Below, piece after piece: positions 62,281-64,000 of a stretch of 64,000 bases of DNA. The notes beneath the pieces were generated by a model. The model worked only from the letters and a program-made list of their open reading frames with translations, made no database searches and was not told the DNA's origin. The position numbers and the translations under genes are program-made. The stretch is from assembly GCF_022539665.2 (NCBI RefSeq), contig NC_081339.1:3838517-3902516 (forward strand), in the 5' to 3' direction. This DNA comes from Daphnia carinata (Eukaryota > Arthropoda > Branchiopoda > Diplostraca > Daphniidae). Each line of letters begins with the position of its first letter. Within the stretch, counting starts at the first letter, position 1.

Positions 62281-63443
62281 CGAACCTATTAATCCTAATG
62301 AAGGTGTGAAGACTAAAAATACGTCAGACACATCACACGTCCATAGAACAACTACCCAGAGAAAAAATTCTTGTCTAAGACGAACGCTGCGTATAATGCA
62401 GAATACTAAAAAATACGACAACGTTGCGTCTAATGCCAACCTGTTCTTCACGTTTTTTGAAGCTTTACGTAATGGATAGTTCCAAAGATGGTTCGAGCAG
62501 TTCAATTTAAAAAAGCTACATTAAAATTAGAATTTAATTGTTAATTACCTTGGTGACTTCACATTGAGAACACCATTAGATCGGAAGATCCCTCCTTTCA
62601 CAACTCATGTAGACATTGTCACGACGAACGTTTGACAAAATGAACACTGCTGATATCGATCAGACGTCGAACAATTACAGTAATTAACTCAAAGAAAATT
62701 AAAGCCAGAACAACAGCACTAATTTAAAAAAATTTCGTCCATCTGGAACAAAGAACATCGACTCATCTACAGTGCGAATGACGAACGACTAATGGCCCTT
62801 CGCATACCGTACTCTATTTGTAGATTTAGCCATGCCTGTTCGTACCCTTATATAAAAGGATGGGTACGCATTCTGAGCCTCATTAAATAGTCTGATGAAT
62901 ATTCGGCCTTTTCTCTGTTCCCTTTCCCTCCAAAAAATATTTTCTTTCTTAGATACCCTTCCCTCTATATTACCCAAGGGACGAAGACAAAGGAATAGAA
63001 CAAAACAAAAGTTTTGACGATTTTGTTTGATGCATTGGGGATGGGTACGAAAGCTGCTGTCAATCAAGTGATGAGTCAGCGAACAAAATTTGTTTTTGAA
63101 AACCAAATTTTGCATACAAAAATCTATCAGAACGAATTTTTTGCGTATTTCATTACATCAAAATGCATCATATACTATGATTTTTATTTTGTTCACAACT
63201 AAAACGGACAGATGAAACACTACCTGAAGTCACAACTGCGTAACACGTGAACCGGTTATCACACAGACATGTAAAAGATAGCTAGTTAAATAAGTAAGTC
63301 AAACCGCACTTTTCACTTGCAAATTATATAATGAATTAGAAGCTACATTCTTTTATGACTACTTCCGTTAGTATGATGTAATTAGGCTTGTAGCTGCTAG
63401 CAAGAATATCAGAAAATGCCACGCCCGATTTCCTGTAACGAGC
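62281..63443. other. Upstream region of CYP copy 3, no further gene seen
   Basis: No coding sequence is supported. A TATATAAAAGG sequence at 62849-62859 could be a core promoter; its near-palindromic TTATATAA core leaves direction open. On the minus strand it would serve the CYP4 cluster. Confidence 0.4.
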
Positions 63444-63512
63444 TATATAACCAAGTCAAGACCATAGCTGTTGCTGTCAGTTATACGAAGCAAGTTCTAC
63501 ACAACATTGCAG
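63444..63512 (+). promoter_or_regulatory. TATA promoter and tiny first exon of a gene leaving the window
   Basis: TATATAA (63444-63450) is followed 33 bases later by an arthropod-type initiator TCAGT (63477-63481). The presumed first exon is about 34 bp and ends ATTGCAG before a strong donor GTAAGT at 63513. No ATG lies in it, so it would be noncoding. From 63513 to 64000 I see only intron-like sequence. Confidence 0.5.
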
Positions 63513-64000
63513 GTAAGTTAATCAAAGTTTCAATTCGATAATAAACCCAATAGTTAACACTGACTATTGAGTTAAAACTTCTTTTGAATCACGTTAGTTC
63601 GTTACCCGTAAAAATTCAATTTTTTGATTTCCAACATTCGTTTGCTCAAAAGATGGAATTGCCTTGCCACGTTACAATGAAATGTACAAGAATTTTAGCT
63701 AGAACTTGGCAGACATGACGGCTCTTGAATTTGAATGATGGATAGCCTTTTAATCACTAGGACCATAGGGTCTTCGACTTTACACAGCGCGAGGAAGGTT
63801 AACGGACCAACTGGTTTAAGCGTGAAGGTTTTGAACTATTACAACATACGTATCTAGTTTTCAAAAGGGTTAAGAAACTCGAGACCTTCAACAGAGATTT
63901 TTCTAGGACAAAAAGGGCTGTTGGCATCGCTTAATTGAAAATGAATTTAAGAAGATTAAGATTTCAATTGAAAACCTTAACAAAGCACAAACAAAACTCT

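Overview
The window looks like nuclear DNA of an arthropod, most probably a branchiopod crustacean of the Daphnia type (inference). The evidence is small genes with many 60-120 bp introns, very abundant A/T homopolymers, a group VI chitinase, several secreted chitin-binding (CBM14) proteins and a tandem CYP4 cluster. No rRNA, intact tRNA, CRISPR, integron or bacterial-type operon was seen.

Layout. (1) 2.1-5.0 kb: two tandem METTL24-like putative methyltransferases, one with an intron and one without. (2) 8.8-13.7 kb: a 14-exon chitinase (GH18, CBM14, long S/T-rich tail, second CBM14), probably Cht6. (3) 18.4-20.65 kb: a 7-exon leucine-rich-repeat membrane protein resembling singed wings 2. 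(4) 20.7-26.9 kb: no supported gene, but two tandem copies of a tRNA-derived repeat and a long GA microsatellite. (5) 26.9-45.7 kb: the most unusual part, three tandem genes for secreted CBM14 proteins. All share signal peptide, N-terminal CBM14, P/T-rich linker, then two C-terminal CBM14 domains. They differ in the middle, which holds eight, four or zero copies of a beta-rich ~175-200 residue module that I do not recognise. (6) 46.4-51.4 kb: housekeeping genes NUBP2, a ZDHHC palmitoyltransferase and DUS1L. (7) 51.5-62.3 kb, minus strand: METTL25B, then three CYP4 genes. A 3.57-kb tandem duplication created CYP copies 1 and 2 and a truncated METTL25B pseudogene. (8) The right end holds a promoter and tiny first exon of a gene that continues outside the window.

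How the genes may work together: the chitinase, the three CBM14 mucin-like proteins and perhaps the LRR protein all point to cuticle or peritrophic-matrix biology. The CYP4 genes are a detoxification or lipid-oxidation cluster, and NUBP2, DUS1L and METTL25B are ordinary housekeeping genes.

Reliability: gene models were spliced by eye using GT/AG sites and reading-frame continuity. Four places need a one-base correction: the chitinase exon 13/14 junction, two sites in the second CBM14 mucin gene, and one in METTL25B. Three of them lie in or next to homopolymers or simple repeats, so assembly error is as likely as real mutation.
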